Position numbers and translations under genes: made by a program
The notes under the pieces: generated by a model
Database searches by the model: none
The model's input: only the letters and a program-made list of their open reading frames with translations
What the model was told of the DNA's origin: nothing
Source: Pseudoalteromonas xiamenensis
GTDB lineage: Bacteria; Pseudomonadota; Gammaproteobacteria; Enterobacterales; Alteromonadaceae
DNA length: 64,000 bases
Assembly: GCF_042431545.1 (NCBI RefSeq)
Contig: NZ_JBHLYX010000001.1
Strand: one strand, 5' to 3'
Part shown: piece after piece, positions 28,641 through 37,198 of the stretch
How positions within the stretch are numbered: position 1 is the stretch's first letter
How the letters are laid out: each line of letters opens with the position of its first letter

Positions 28641-28673
28641 AAGATGGCAAGCTAAGCTTGCCATCTTGTTTTG
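28641..28673 (+). terminator. Terminator or attenuator between sdhB and sucA
   Basis: A 12-bp perfect stem (AAGATGGCAAGC / GCTTGCCATCTT) with a 3-base loop is followed by GTTTTG. The T-run is short, so partial read-through into sucA is likely. Confidence 0.7.
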
Positions 28674-28709
28674 TCTGATTAATATCTGCGCTAGAGAAAG
28701 GGCTAATAA

Positions 28710-31523
28710 ATGCACGAAGGTGTGATGAAGGCATGGCTAGAATCTTCACATTTATATGGCGGTAACGTTGCCTACGTTGAAGATTTGTATGAGGCGTATC
28801 TTGATGATGCGACTTCTGTGCCAGTAGAGTGGCGAGAGGTGTTTGACCAACTACCCAGAGTTGAGGGTGTTGATGTTGAAGTTAAACATTCGGAAGTAAA
28901 AGCACAATTCGCAGAACTTGCTGCTAATAAGCACAGGCAAGTGATCGTAGCATCTGAAGGTGCTGGCGATGCGAAACAAGTTAGAGTGCTGCAGTTAATT
29001 AACGCCTTTAGATTCAGGGGCCACCAAAACGCGAATTTAGACCCTCTTGGTCTTTGGAAGCGTGAACGTGTACGTGACCTTGAACTTGATTATCATGAAT
29101 TAACTGACGCAGACCTCGAAAAAGAATTCAATGTTGGTTCTTTTGCTTCAGGTCAAGAGACGATGAAGCTGAAGGACTTGTACGACGCGCTAAAGAAGAC
29201 CTATTGTGGATCTATCGGTGCAGAGTACATGCATATTACTTCTACAGAAGAAAAACGCTGGTTACAGCAACGCCTAGAATCTGCATTTTCTCAGCCTAAA
29301 TTCGATACCGACACTAAACTTCGTATTCTAAAAGGTCTTACAGCAGCAGACGGCCTTGAAAAATACCTCGGTGCAAAATTCCCTGGTGCAAAACGTTTCT
29401 CGCTAGAAGGCGGTGATGCGCTTGTACCAATGCTAAAAGAGCTTATTCATCGCGCTGGTGAAAGCGGGCAGGAAGAAGTTGTCATCGGTATGGCACACCG
29501 TGGTCGTTTAAACGTACTTATCAACGTTATGGGTAAAAACCCACAAGTGTTGTTTGATGAGTTCGCAGGCAAGTATGGTGAGTCAGCAGGTTCGGGTGAC
29601 GTTAAATACCACATGGGTTTCTCGTCTGATTTCGCGACTAAGGGTGGCAACGTGCATATGGCGCTTGCATTTAACCCATCGCACCTTGAAATTGTTAACC
29701 CGGTAGTTATGGGCTCTGTACGTGCTCGTCTTGACCGTTTGAACTGTAAAACAGGTTCAAAAGCGTTACCGGTAACAATTCACGGTGACTCTGCAATCGC
29801 AGGTCAAGGTGTTGTTCAAGAGACATTCAACCTGTCACAGACGCGTGCTTTTGGTGTAGGTGGCTCTATTCGTATAGTGGTAAATAACCAATTAGGTTTT
29901 ACTACGTCGAAACAAGAAGATGTTCGTTCTACAGAATACTGTACTGACATTGCAAAAATGGTTCAGGCACCAATATTCCACGTTAATTCTGACGACCCTG
30001 AAGCGGTAGCATTTGTTACTCAAGTTGCACTTGATTTCCGTAACCAATTCCGTCGTGACGTTGTAATTGATTTAGTGTGTTACCGTCGTCATGGTCACAA
30101 TGAAGCCGATGAGCCAAATGCAACTCAGCCATTGATGTATCAAAAAATTAAAAAACACCCAGTGCCACGCGAAATTTACGCAGAAAAATTGGCTGCTGAA
30201 GGCGTTATTAGCTCTGATGCATCAAAACAACTCGCTGAAGATTATCGTAACGGTTTGGATACTGGCGTTTGTGTTGTTGAAGAAATTCAAAAAGACACTA
30301 AACACTCATCTGACTGGTCTAAGTTTGTTGGCCATGATTGGGATACCGCATATGACCCATCTCTACCAGTTGAAAAGCTGAAAGAAATTGGCGGAAACTT
30401 AGCGAGCTACCCAGAAGGGCACAAAGCACATTCTCGCGTTGCTAAAATTTACGAAGATCGTAAATTAATGGCAGCGGGTGAAAAGCCGCTTGATTGGGGT
30501 ATGGCTGAAACACTGGCCTATGCAACGCTTGTTGATGCTGGTATTGACATTCGTATGACAGGTCAAGACTCAGGTCGTGGTACTTTCTTCCACCGTCACG
30601 CGGTCGTTCATAACCAAAAGGACGCGTCTGTTTACATTCCATTGCAACACGTTCGTGAAGGACAAGGTGCATTTGAAGTTTACGATTCGGTACTGTCTGA
30701 AGAAGCGGTACTTGCGTTTGAGTATGGCTATGCAACAGCAGAACCAACGTCATTAGTACTTTGGGAAGCTCAGTTCGGTGACTTCGCAAACGGCGCACAA
30801 GTCGTATTCGACCAATTCTTAAGTTCAGGTGAGCAAAAGTGGGGCCGCTTATGTGGTTTGACTATCATGCTTCCACATGGTTATGAAGGCCAAGGCCCAG
30901 AACACAGTTCTGCACGTCTAGAGCGTTTCCTACAACTTTGTGCTGACCACAACATGCAAGTGTGTGTTCCAACAACACCAGCTCAGGTTTACGCAATGCT
31001 ACGTCGTCAATCAGTACGTCCTCTGCGTCGTCCTCTGATTGTTATGACACCGAAATCATTACTTCGTCATCCTTTGGCAATTTCATCAATGGATGAATTG
31101 GCAAACGGCGTATTCCAAAATATGATTGATGAAATCGATGATATTAACCCGGCGAAGGTAGAACGCGTTGTTTTCTGTAGCGGTAAAGTCTATTACGACC
31201 TATTGCAAGAGCGTCGTAAAGCGGAACAAGACAACGTTGCGATTGTACGTGTAGAGCAATTATACCCATTCCCACATAAAGAAATGGATGAAATCATGGC
31301 TCGTTACCAACACGTACGCGATTTCGTTTGGTGTCAGGAAGAACCACAAAACCAAGGTGCTTGGTATTGTTCGCAACACCATTTCTGGGATGCAATTCCT
31401 AAAGGTGCGACGCTTAAGTATGCGGGTCGTAAAGCATCTGCAGCACCTGCGTGTGGTTACTTATCTACGCACAACAAAGAACAAGCAGCGTTGGTTGCTG
31501 ACGCACTAACTATCGAGAAATAA
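28710..31523 (+). CDS. sucA: 2-oxoglutarate dehydrogenase E1 component
   Basis: SucA is the thiamine-diphosphate E1 of the 2-oxoglutarate dehydrogenase complex. It has 937 residues (933 in E. coli). The N-terminal KAWLESSHLYGGNVAYVEDLY matches the E2-binding tail of E. coli SucA in position and supports the ATG at 28710. Core motifs are MAHRGRLNVL, HGDSAIAGQGVVQETFNLS, RRHGHNEADEP and the C-terminal WCQEEPQNQGAW. It forms an operon with sucB. Confidence 0.97.
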   Translation: MHEGVMKAWLESSHLYGGNVAYVEDLYEAYLDDATSVPVEWREVFDQLPRVEGVDVEVKHSEVKAQFAELAANKHRQVIVASEGAGDAKQVRVLQLINAFRFRGHQNANLDPLGLWKRERVRDLELDYHELTDADLEKEFNVGSFASGQETMKLKDLYDALKKTYCGSIGAEYMHITSTEEKRWLQQRLESAFSQPKFDTDTKLRILKGLTAADGLEKYLGAKFPGAKRFSLEGGDALVPMLKELIHRAGESGQEEVVIGMAHRGRLNVLINVMGKNPQVLFDEFAGKYGESAGSGDVKYHMGFSSDFATKGGNVHMALAFNPSHLEIVNPVVMGSVRARLDRLNCKTGSKALPVTIHGDSAIAGQGVVQETFNLSQTRAFGVGGSIRIVVNNQLGFTTSKQEDVRSTEYCTDIAKMVQAPIFHVNSDDPEAVAFVTQVALDFRNQFRRDVVIDLVCYRRHGHNEADEPNATQPLMYQKIKKHPVPREIYAEKLAAEGVISSDASKQLAEDYRNGLDTGVCVVEEIQKDTKHSSDWSKFVGHDWDTAYDPSLPVEKLKEIGGNLASYPEGHKAHSRVAKIYEDRKLMAAGEKPLDWGMAETLAYATLVDAGIDIRMTGQDSGRGTFFHRHAVVHNQKDASVYIPLQHVREGQGAFEVYDSVLSEEAVLAFEYGYATAEPTSLVLWEAQFGDFANGAQVVFDQFLSSGEQKWGRLCGLTIMLPHGYEGQGPEHSSARLERFLQLCADHNMQVCVPTTPAQVYAMLRRQSVRPLRRPLIVMTPKSLLRHPLAISSMDELANGVFQNMIDEIDDINPAKVERVVFCSGKVYYDLLQERRKAEQDNVAIVRVEQLYPFPHKEMDEIMARYQHVRDFVWCQEEPQNQGAWYCSQHHFWDAIPKGATLKYAGRKASAAPACGYLSTHNKEQAALVADALTIEK

Positions 31524-31533
31524 GGGATAGATG

Positions 31534-33015
31534 ATGGCTATTGAAATTAAAGTTCCAGTGCTACCAGAGTCAGTTGCCGACGCAACAGTTGCAACGTGGC
31601 ACGTAAGTGTTGGTGACACGGTTGAACGTGACCAAAACTTGGTTGATATTGAAACAGATAAAGTAGTTTTAGAAGTCGTTGCGCCAGAAGCTGGCGTAAT
31701 TACGGAAATTTTACATGAAGAAGGTGCGACAGTACTTGGCCAACAAGTTATCGCACTAGTAGGCGCTGCGGGCGATAAACCAGCAGCACCAGCGACAAAC
31801 AACGAACAGCCTGCAGCGGCATCAGCATCAGAAGGTAAAGAAGTGGACATTAAAGTACCAGTACTTCCAGAATCAGTAGCAGACGCTACGATTGCAACTT
31901 GGCACGTACAACCAGGTGAAGCGGTTAAACGCGACCAAAACCTAGTCGACATCGAGACAGACAAAGTTGTTCTTGAAGTTGTTGCGACCGAAGATGGCGT
32001 AATGGGTGAGCACATTCACGCTGAAGGCGAAACGGTTCTTGCTGAGCAAATCATCGGTAAATTGATTGCAGGTGCTGCACCTGCAGCAGCGGCTCCAGCG
32101 ACATCAGCACCAGCTGCAAGCGATGACAGCAATGACGTACTAACACCTTCTGTACGTCGCATGATCGCAGAGAAAGGACTTGATGCATCGAAAATCAAGG
32201 GTTCTGGTAAAGGCGGCCGTATCACGAAAGAAGACGTTGAAGCGTTCCTAAAAGCACCAGCAGCGCCAGCTGCAAAAGCAGCAGCTCCAGCGGCACCAGT
32301 AGTAGCACTTGGTGAACGTACTCAAAAACGTGTACCAATGACACGTCTACGCAAGACAATTGCAAACCGTTTGCTAGAAGCCAAAAACTCTACAGCGATG
32401 CTTACAACATTCAACGAAGTAAACATGAAACCAATCATGGACCTTCGTAAGCAATACCAAGACGTGTTTGAAAAGCGCCATGGTATTCGTTTAGGCTTTA
32501 TGTCTTTCTATGTTAAAGCAGTCGTTGAGGCGCTTAAACGCTTCCCTGAAGTGAATGCGTCAATCGACGGCGACGATATCGTTTATCACAACTATTTTGA
32601 TGTAAGCATCGCGGTATCTACACCTCGTGGTCTTGTAACACCTGTATTACGCGATTGTGATAAATTGTCAGTTGCTGAAATTGAAAAAGGCATCAAAGAT
32701 CTTGCAATTAAAGGTCGTGATGGCAAGTTGACTGTTGAAGACATGACAGGTGGTAACTTTACAATCACGAACGGTGGTGTTTTTGGATCACTTCTTTCAA
32801 CGCCTATCATCAACATGCCACAAGCGTCGATTTTGGGTATGCATAAAATCCAAGACCGCCCAATGGCTGTAAACGGTAAAGTTGAAATTTTGCCAATGAT
32901 GTATCTAGCACTTAGCTATGATCACCGTCAAATCGATGGTAAGGAATCAGTAGGTTTCTTAGTGACGATTAAAGAACTATTGGAAGATCCAACACGTCTA
33001 CTATTAGATGTGTAA
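31534..33015 (+). CDS. sucB: 2-oxoglutarate dehydrogenase E2 (dihydrolipoyl succinyltransferase) with two lipoyl domains
   Basis: SucB transfers the succinyl group to CoA. The second of two adjacent ATG codons is chosen, 6 bases after AAGGGA, giving 493 residues. Unlike the 405-residue E. coli protein with one lipoyl domain, there are two: residues about 2-76 and 103-178, each with IETDKVVLEV (lysines 43 and 144). The two are about 70% identical by hand count. An alanine/proline-rich linker, a peripheral subunit-binding domain (LTPSVRRMIAEKGLD) and the catalytic domain ending in SYDHRQIDGKES follow. No lpd gene is nearby. Confidence 0.96.
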   Translation: MAIEIKVPVLPESVADATVATWHVSVGDTVERDQNLVDIETDKVVLEVVAPEAGVITEILHEEGATVLGQQVIALVGAAGDKPAAPATNNEQPAAASASEGKEVDIKVPVLPESVADATIATWHVQPGEAVKRDQNLVDIETDKVVLEVVATEDGVMGEHIHAEGETVLAEQIIGKLIAGAAPAAAAPATSAPAASDDSNDVLTPSVRRMIAEKGLDASKIKGSGKGGRITKEDVEAFLKAPAAPAAKAAAPAAPVVALGERTQKRVPMTRLRKTIANRLLEAKNSTAMLTTFNEVNMKPIMDLRKQYQDVFEKRHGIRLGFMSFYVKAVVEALKRFPEVNASIDGDDIVYHNYFDVSIAVSTPRGLVTPVLRDCDKLSVAEIEKGIKDLAIKGRDGKLTVEDMTGGNFTITNGGVFGSLLSTPIINMPQASILGMHKIQDRPMAVNGKVEILPMMYLALSYDHRQIDGKESVGFLVTIKELLEDPTRLLLDV

Positions 33016-33032
33016 TCAATAGATTGAAAAAT

Positions 33033-33065
33033 AAGCTGCACACCAAAATGTGCAGCTTTTTTTTT
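33033..33065 (+). terminator. Intrinsic terminator of sucAB
   Basis: AAGCTGCACA, loop of 6, TGTGCAGCTT and a run of nine T form a strong terminator 17 bases after sucB. Confidence 0.95.
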
Positions 33066-33109
33066 GCGCCTTTGGTCTAACTGGGGTTTTCTTGAGAGCC
33101 TATGGGATC

Positions 33110-33115
33110 TATACT
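33110..33115 (+). promoter_or_regulatory. Putative -10 box for sucCD
   Basis: TATACT (5/6) lies between the sucB terminator and sucC. A weak TTTTCT sits 17 bases upstream. A promoter here is expected because of the strong terminator before it. Confidence 0.35.
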
Positions 33116-33133
33116 AGGCGTGCAATTTGGGAT

Positions 33134-33166
33134 AGCTGATTATTTGCATAAATATTCAGCTTTTTT
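33134..33166 (+). terminator. Terminator-like hairpin in the sucC leader
   Basis: AGCTGATTATTT and AAATATTCAGCT pair at 11 of 12 positions around a GCAT loop and are followed by six T. It lies 25 bases before the sucC ATG and after the likely promoter. It may be an attenuator or a second terminator for sucAB. Confidence 0.55.
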
Positions 33167-33191
33167 AGTACAAAAAATTGGATAAAGCATC

Positions 33192-34358
33192 ATGAATTTG
33201 CATGAGTACCAGGCAAAACAACTGTTTGCCGAATATGGTTTACCAGTGTCTGAGGGCTTCGCTTGTGATACCCCTCAAGAAGCGGTAGAAGCTGCCGGAA
33301 AGATCGGTGGTGACAAGTGGGTTGTTAAATGTCAAGTTCACGCGGGTGGCCGTGGTAAAGCTGGCGGCGTTAAACTTGCTGACAGTAAAGACGAAATCAG
33401 AGCATTCGCTGAAAAATGGCTAGGCAAAAACCTTGTTACTTATCAAACAGATGAGAAAGGTCAGCCGGTTGCTAAGATCCTTGTAGAAAGCTGCACTGAT
33501 ATTGCAAACGAATTATACCTAGGTGCTGTTGTAGACCGTTCGACTCGTCGTATCGTGTTCATGGCATCTACAGAAGGTGGTGTTGAGATCGAGCAAGTTG
33601 CTGAAGAAACACCAGAATTGATCCACAAAATGGCAATTGATCCATTAGTTGGTCCTCAAGCATACCAAGGCCGTGAATTAGCATTCAAACTAGGTCTTGA
33701 CGCTAACCAAGTTAAACAGTTCACTAAGATCTTCATGGGTCTTGCGAACATGTTTATCGACTACGATTTCGCACTACTAGAAATCAACCCTCTAGTAATC
33801 ACAGATCAAGGCAACCTACACTGTCTTGACGGCAAAATCGGTGTTGATGGCAACGCATTGTTCCGTCAACCAAAAATCCGTGAATTCCACGATCCATCAC
33901 AAGAAGATGCTCGTGAAGCGCACGCTGCAAGCTTTGAGCTTAACTACGTTGCACTAGACGGTAACGTTGGCTGTATGGTTAACGGTGCTGGCCTAGCAAT
34001 GGGCACAATGGACATCGTAAACCTACACGGTGGCAAACCAGCTAACTTCCTAGACGTTGGCGGCGGCGCGACTAAAGAGCGTGTTGCTGAAGCATTCAAG
34101 ATCATCTTATCTGATGACAACGTGAAAGCAGTTCTAGTGAACATCTTCGGTGGTATCGTACGTTGTGACATGATCGCAGAAGGTATCATTGGTGCAGTTA
34201 AAGAAGTTGGCGTTAACGTTCCAGTAGTTGTTCGTCTTGAAGGCACGAACGCAGAACTAGGTCGTGAAGTTTTAGCTAACTCAGGTCTAGACATCATCGC
34301 TGCTGAGTCGCTAACAGATGCAGCTGTGAAAGTAGTTGCAGCAGCGGAGGGCAAATAA
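33192..34358 (+). CDS. sucC: Succinyl-CoA synthetase beta subunit
   Basis: SucC is the ATP-grasp subunit that binds the nucleotide and pairs with SucD. Its 388 residues equal E. coli SucC. Visible are MNLHEYQAKQLF at the start, VKCQVHAGGRGKAGGVK (nucleotide site) and VNIFGGIVRCDMIAEGII near the end. The TAA overlaps the ATG of sucD (TAATG). Confidence 0.98.
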   Translation: MNLHEYQAKQLFAEYGLPVSEGFACDTPQEAVEAAGKIGGDKWVVKCQVHAGGRGKAGGVKLADSKDEIRAFAEKWLGKNLVTYQTDEKGQPVAKILVESCTDIANELYLGAVVDRSTRRIVFMASTEGGVEIEQVAEETPELIHKMAIDPLVGPQAYQGRELAFKLGLDANQVKQFTKIFMGLANMFIDYDFALLEINPLVITDQGNLHCLDGKIGVDGNALFRQPKIREFHDPSQEDAREAHAASFELNYVALDGNVGCMVNGAGLAMGTMDIVNLHGGKPANFLDVGGGATKERVAEAFKIILSDDNVKAVLVNIFGGIVRCDMIAEGIIGAVKEVGVNVPVVVRLEGTNAELGREVLANSGLDIIAAESLTDAAVKVVAAAEGK

Positions 34359-35230
34359 TGTCAGTTTTAATTAACAAAGACACTAAAGTAATCTGTCAAG
34401 GTTTCACTGGTGGTCAAGGTACGTTCCACTCTGAGCAAGCGCTTCAGTACGGTACGCAAATGGTTGGTGGTGTTTCTCCTGGTAAAGGCGGCACAACTCA
34501 CCTAGGTCTTCCAGTATTTAATACAGTGCGTGATGCAGTAGAATCAACTGGCGCAACAGCGTCTGTTATCTACGTACCAGCTGCGTTCTGTAAAGATGCA
34601 ATCCTTGAAGCAATCGACGCTGGTATCCAGCTGATCGTTTGTATCACTGAAGGTATCCCAACACTTGATATGGTTGACGTTAAAGTTAAGCTAGAAGAAA
34701 CTGGCGTTCGTATGATTGGTCCAAACTGCCCAGGTGTAATCACTCCTGGTCAATGTAAGATCGGTATCATGCCTGGTCACATCCACCTTCCAGGTAAGGT
34801 TGGTATTGTGTCACGCTCTGGTACACTTACGTACGAAGCAGTTAAGCAAACAACTGACGCTGGCTTCGGTCAATCAACGTGTGTTGGTATCGGTGGTGAC
34901 CCAATTCCGGGCACTAACTTTATCGACGTATTGAAGATGTTCCAAGACGATCCGCAAACAGAAGCTATCGTTATGATCGGTGAGATCGGTGGTAACGCAG
35001 AAGAAGAAGCGGCTGAGTTCATCAAACATAACGTGACTAAACCTGTAGTATCTTACATTGCTGGTGTTACTGCTCCAGCTGGTAAGCGTATGGGTCACGC
35101 TGGTGCGATTATCGCAGGTGGTAAAGGTACAGCTGACGAGAAGTTTGCTGCTCTTGAAGCTGCTGGCGTTAAGACAGTTCGTTCTCTTGCAGACATCGGT
35201 GCTGCACTTAAAGAGAAAGCAGGTTGGTAA
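34358..35230 (+). CDS. sucD: Succinyl-CoA synthetase alpha subunit
   Basis: SucD binds CoA and carries the phosphohistidine intermediate. Its 290 residues match E. coli (289). GFTGGQGTFHSEQALQYGT is the CoA site. The active histidine is in MGHAGAIIAGG near residue 247. It is coupled to sucC by a 1-base overlap. Confidence 0.98.
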   Translation: MSVLINKDTKVICQGFTGGQGTFHSEQALQYGTQMVGGVSPGKGGTTHLGLPVFNTVRDAVESTGATASVIYVPAAFCKDAILEAIDAGIQLIVCITEGIPTLDMVDVKVKLEETGVRMIGPNCPGVITPGQCKIGIMPGHIHLPGKVGIVSRSGTLTYEAVKQTTDAGFGQSTCVGIGGDPIPGTNFIDVLKMFQDDPQTEAIVMIGEIGGNAEEEAAEFIKHNVTKPVVSYIAGVTAPAGKRMGHAGAIIAGGKGTADEKFAALEAAGVKTVRSLADIGAALKEKAGW

Positions 35231-35239
35231 TCAACCAGT

Positions 35240-35262
35240 AAAAGGCCCTTCGGGGCCTTTTT
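35240..35262 (+). terminator. Intrinsic terminator of sucCD
   Basis: AAAAGGCCC, loop TTCG and GGGCCTTTT followed by T form a UUCG-tetraloop terminator 10 bases after sucD. Confidence 0.92.
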
Positions 35263-35311
35263 CATTTCTAAACAGTCAACTATACTCATAAAAAACCAAA
35301 TCGGTCTGACT

Positions 35312-37168
35312 GTGCAACGTCAAATATTCCTCTGTCTTGCTTTGTTCTTATTTAGTGTCGCTTTAGATTGTAGCGCAGCACCAGGTATGGATGAATTGCC
35401 TAAACGACTGACTCTCGAACACCAAGTCTTAACGTCGCCAATTGTTAGCGAATCGATGCTGTTGAATCAGATAGAAAATGCGAAACTGACTGATTCTGAA
35501 AAAGTGTATTTATATACTTTGGTCGCGAGAATTAGCTTTTTCAAAGGTGAAATTGGGCAAGCCAAACTTTACTTTGATACGGCAAAAGAACACGTAGTTG
35601 ACTCATCTGGTGGGTGGAGTACTGGTTATTTCTACACTTATCGGGCATATTTCGATATTGAACAGGGCAATTTAGACAACGCAAAGTCGTTGATTAGTGC
35701 AGCAAAAAGTATATTCGAAAGCCTTGATGATGCTGAACAGTTGGCGCGAGTTGCTGCAATTGAAGGCATCATTTTGATCTGGCGTGAAGAATACTCCGAA
35801 TCGATTAAAGTGTTAGAAGATGCGCATTCGTATATCCTACGAAACAATGTGTCAGCAACAACAAAGCTTACTGTTGTTGACGCGCTTACCGCCTATTATT
35901 CAAGCCTAAAGTATTACGAAAAGGGCATTGAGCTCGCTTATCAAGCCGACAGCTTGGCGAAATTGTCAAATAACATACTCGATGGATTACCAGCAAAATA
36001 CAACCTGTGCATGATCTTGCTAAGGAAAGAGTTACTTCATGAAGCTCAAGAGTGCTATAGCGAGATGAAAGATGTATCGGTGCAATTTGACTTACCAAGG
36101 TATAAATTTTGGGCTCCATCTGGACTTGGCAAAGTAGCTTTAGCTAACAAAGAGTATAAAAAAGCGCTTAACTATTTTGAAGAGGCTCAATTATATGAAA
36201 ACACGGCGATTGTTAATCCTGCCCATTTGATAGTACTGAGGAATAATCAGGCCAAAGCATATTCTGCACTGCAACAAACGAATCGTGCACTTGATAGAGT
36301 CGATGATGCGTTAAAGCTCATAGAGAGTTATCACAGCCCGCTAAACAATCGTTATTTGCGTCAAACCTTACGTCTAAAAGCGAATGTATTAGAAAATGCC
36401 AAGTTTTTTGAACGAGCAGCCAACGTATATGCGCAATATATTGATCTATTGGAAGAAACAGAACTGGAAACTAAGGCTATTCTCGAACAAGAAGCAAAAA
36501 GCTTCTACGAAGCAGAACAGCATAAATTGCAATTGGCCTTAGCTGACCAAAAATTGGCTACCCAAGAAGTCGAGTTAAAAAAGCTCCAGCAAGAAAAATC
36601 ACTCACACTTGCCTATATCTTAGTGTTTATAGTGACTGTGTTCAGTGCATTAATATTTTGGTATTTCCAGCGACAATTCCGACTTAGTAAAGTCCAGTAT
36701 TTTTCAAAGGATCCCTTAACGGGCTTATTCAACCGGTTGTATCTTCATAACCGACTGGAAAAGTTAATTGCGGATCATAAAGGGTTTTGTTTAGTTACTC
36801 TGGATTTGTATGAATTTAAAAAGTTTAATGACAAATATGGGTATTTAGTCGGTGATGAAGTTTTAAGGCAACTTGCGGCTGCAATGAAGGAAAGTTTTAG
36901 AGAATCCCAAGATATTATTGTACGAAGTGGCGGTGAGGAATTTGTGATTTTGTGTGTAAGTCCTTCCGCAGAAGGTGTTGAAGCTCGACTTGATACGGTC
37001 AAACAAAAATTGCTCTTAAAAACGAGACAAATGGTGGATGACGAAGTGAAATTCAACACGAAAGTTATACGCTATACCCATCAAGGCCTAACCACGTTGC
37101 TTGTACAAATTGACAACGCGTTTCGCGGGCATTCGAACAGGAAACAAAAAAGCCAAAACGTAGCCTAA
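35312..37168 (+). CDS. Membrane-anchored TPR sensor with a GGDEF-type domain
   Basis: The 618-residue protein starts at GTG. It has a signal peptide (LCLALFLFSVALDCSAAP), a periplasmic TPR-like region to about residue 390, a coiled coil (about 385-425), one membrane helix (about 431-452) and a cytoplasmic GGDEF domain. The active-site loop is GGEEF (residues 540-544), and DLYEFKKFNDKYGYLVGDEVL retains the metal and substrate Asp/Asn residues. The RxxD inhibitory site is absent (E at the Arg position). The last 60 residues do not show the usual SIG strand or the ALYxAKxxGRN end, so cyclic-di-GMP synthesis is uncertain. It is a single-gene unit. Confidence 0.82.
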   Translation: MQRQIFLCLALFLFSVALDCSAAPGMDELPKRLTLEHQVLTSPIVSESMLLNQIENAKLTDSEKVYLYTLVARISFFKGEIGQAKLYFDTAKEHVVDSSGGWSTGYFYTYRAYFDIEQGNLDNAKSLISAAKSIFESLDDAEQLARVAAIEGIILIWREEYSESIKVLEDAHSYILRNNVSATTKLTVVDALTAYYSSLKYYEKGIELAYQADSLAKLSNNILDGLPAKYNLCMILLRKELLHEAQECYSEMKDVSVQFDLPRYKFWAPSGLGKVALANKEYKKALNYFEEAQLYENTAIVNPAHLIVLRNNQAKAYSALQQTNRALDRVDDALKLIESYHSPLNNRYLRQTLRLKANVLENAKFFERAANVYAQYIDLLEETELETKAILEQEAKSFYEAEQHKLQLALADQKLATQEVELKKLQQEKSLTLAYILVFIVTVFSALIFWYFQRQFRLSKVQYFSKDPLTGLFNRLYLHNRLEKLIADHKGFCLVTLDLYEFKKFNDKYGYLVGDEVLRQLAAAMKESFRESQDIIVRSGGEEFVILCVSPSAEGVEARLDTVKQKLLLKTRQMVDDEVKFNTKVIRYTHQGLTTLLVQIDNAFRGHSNRKQKSQNVA

Positions 37169-37182
37169 CGTTTTGGCTTTTT
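37147..37182. terminator. Bidirectional terminator between the GGDEF gene and the convergent gene
   Basis: A 15-bp inverted repeat built on AAAAGCCAAAACGT / ACGTTTTGGCTTTT is flanked by A-runs and T-runs on both sides. It serves both strands and overlaps the last codons and the stop of the GGDEF gene. Confidence 0.88.
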
Positions 37183-37198
37183 AATTGTTGATTGTCAG

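Noticed and set aside
31506..32015. Minus-strand Ser/Thr-rich frame opposite sucB
   Set aside because: It mirrors the duplicated lipoyl domains, and its low-complexity composition comes from the opposite strand.
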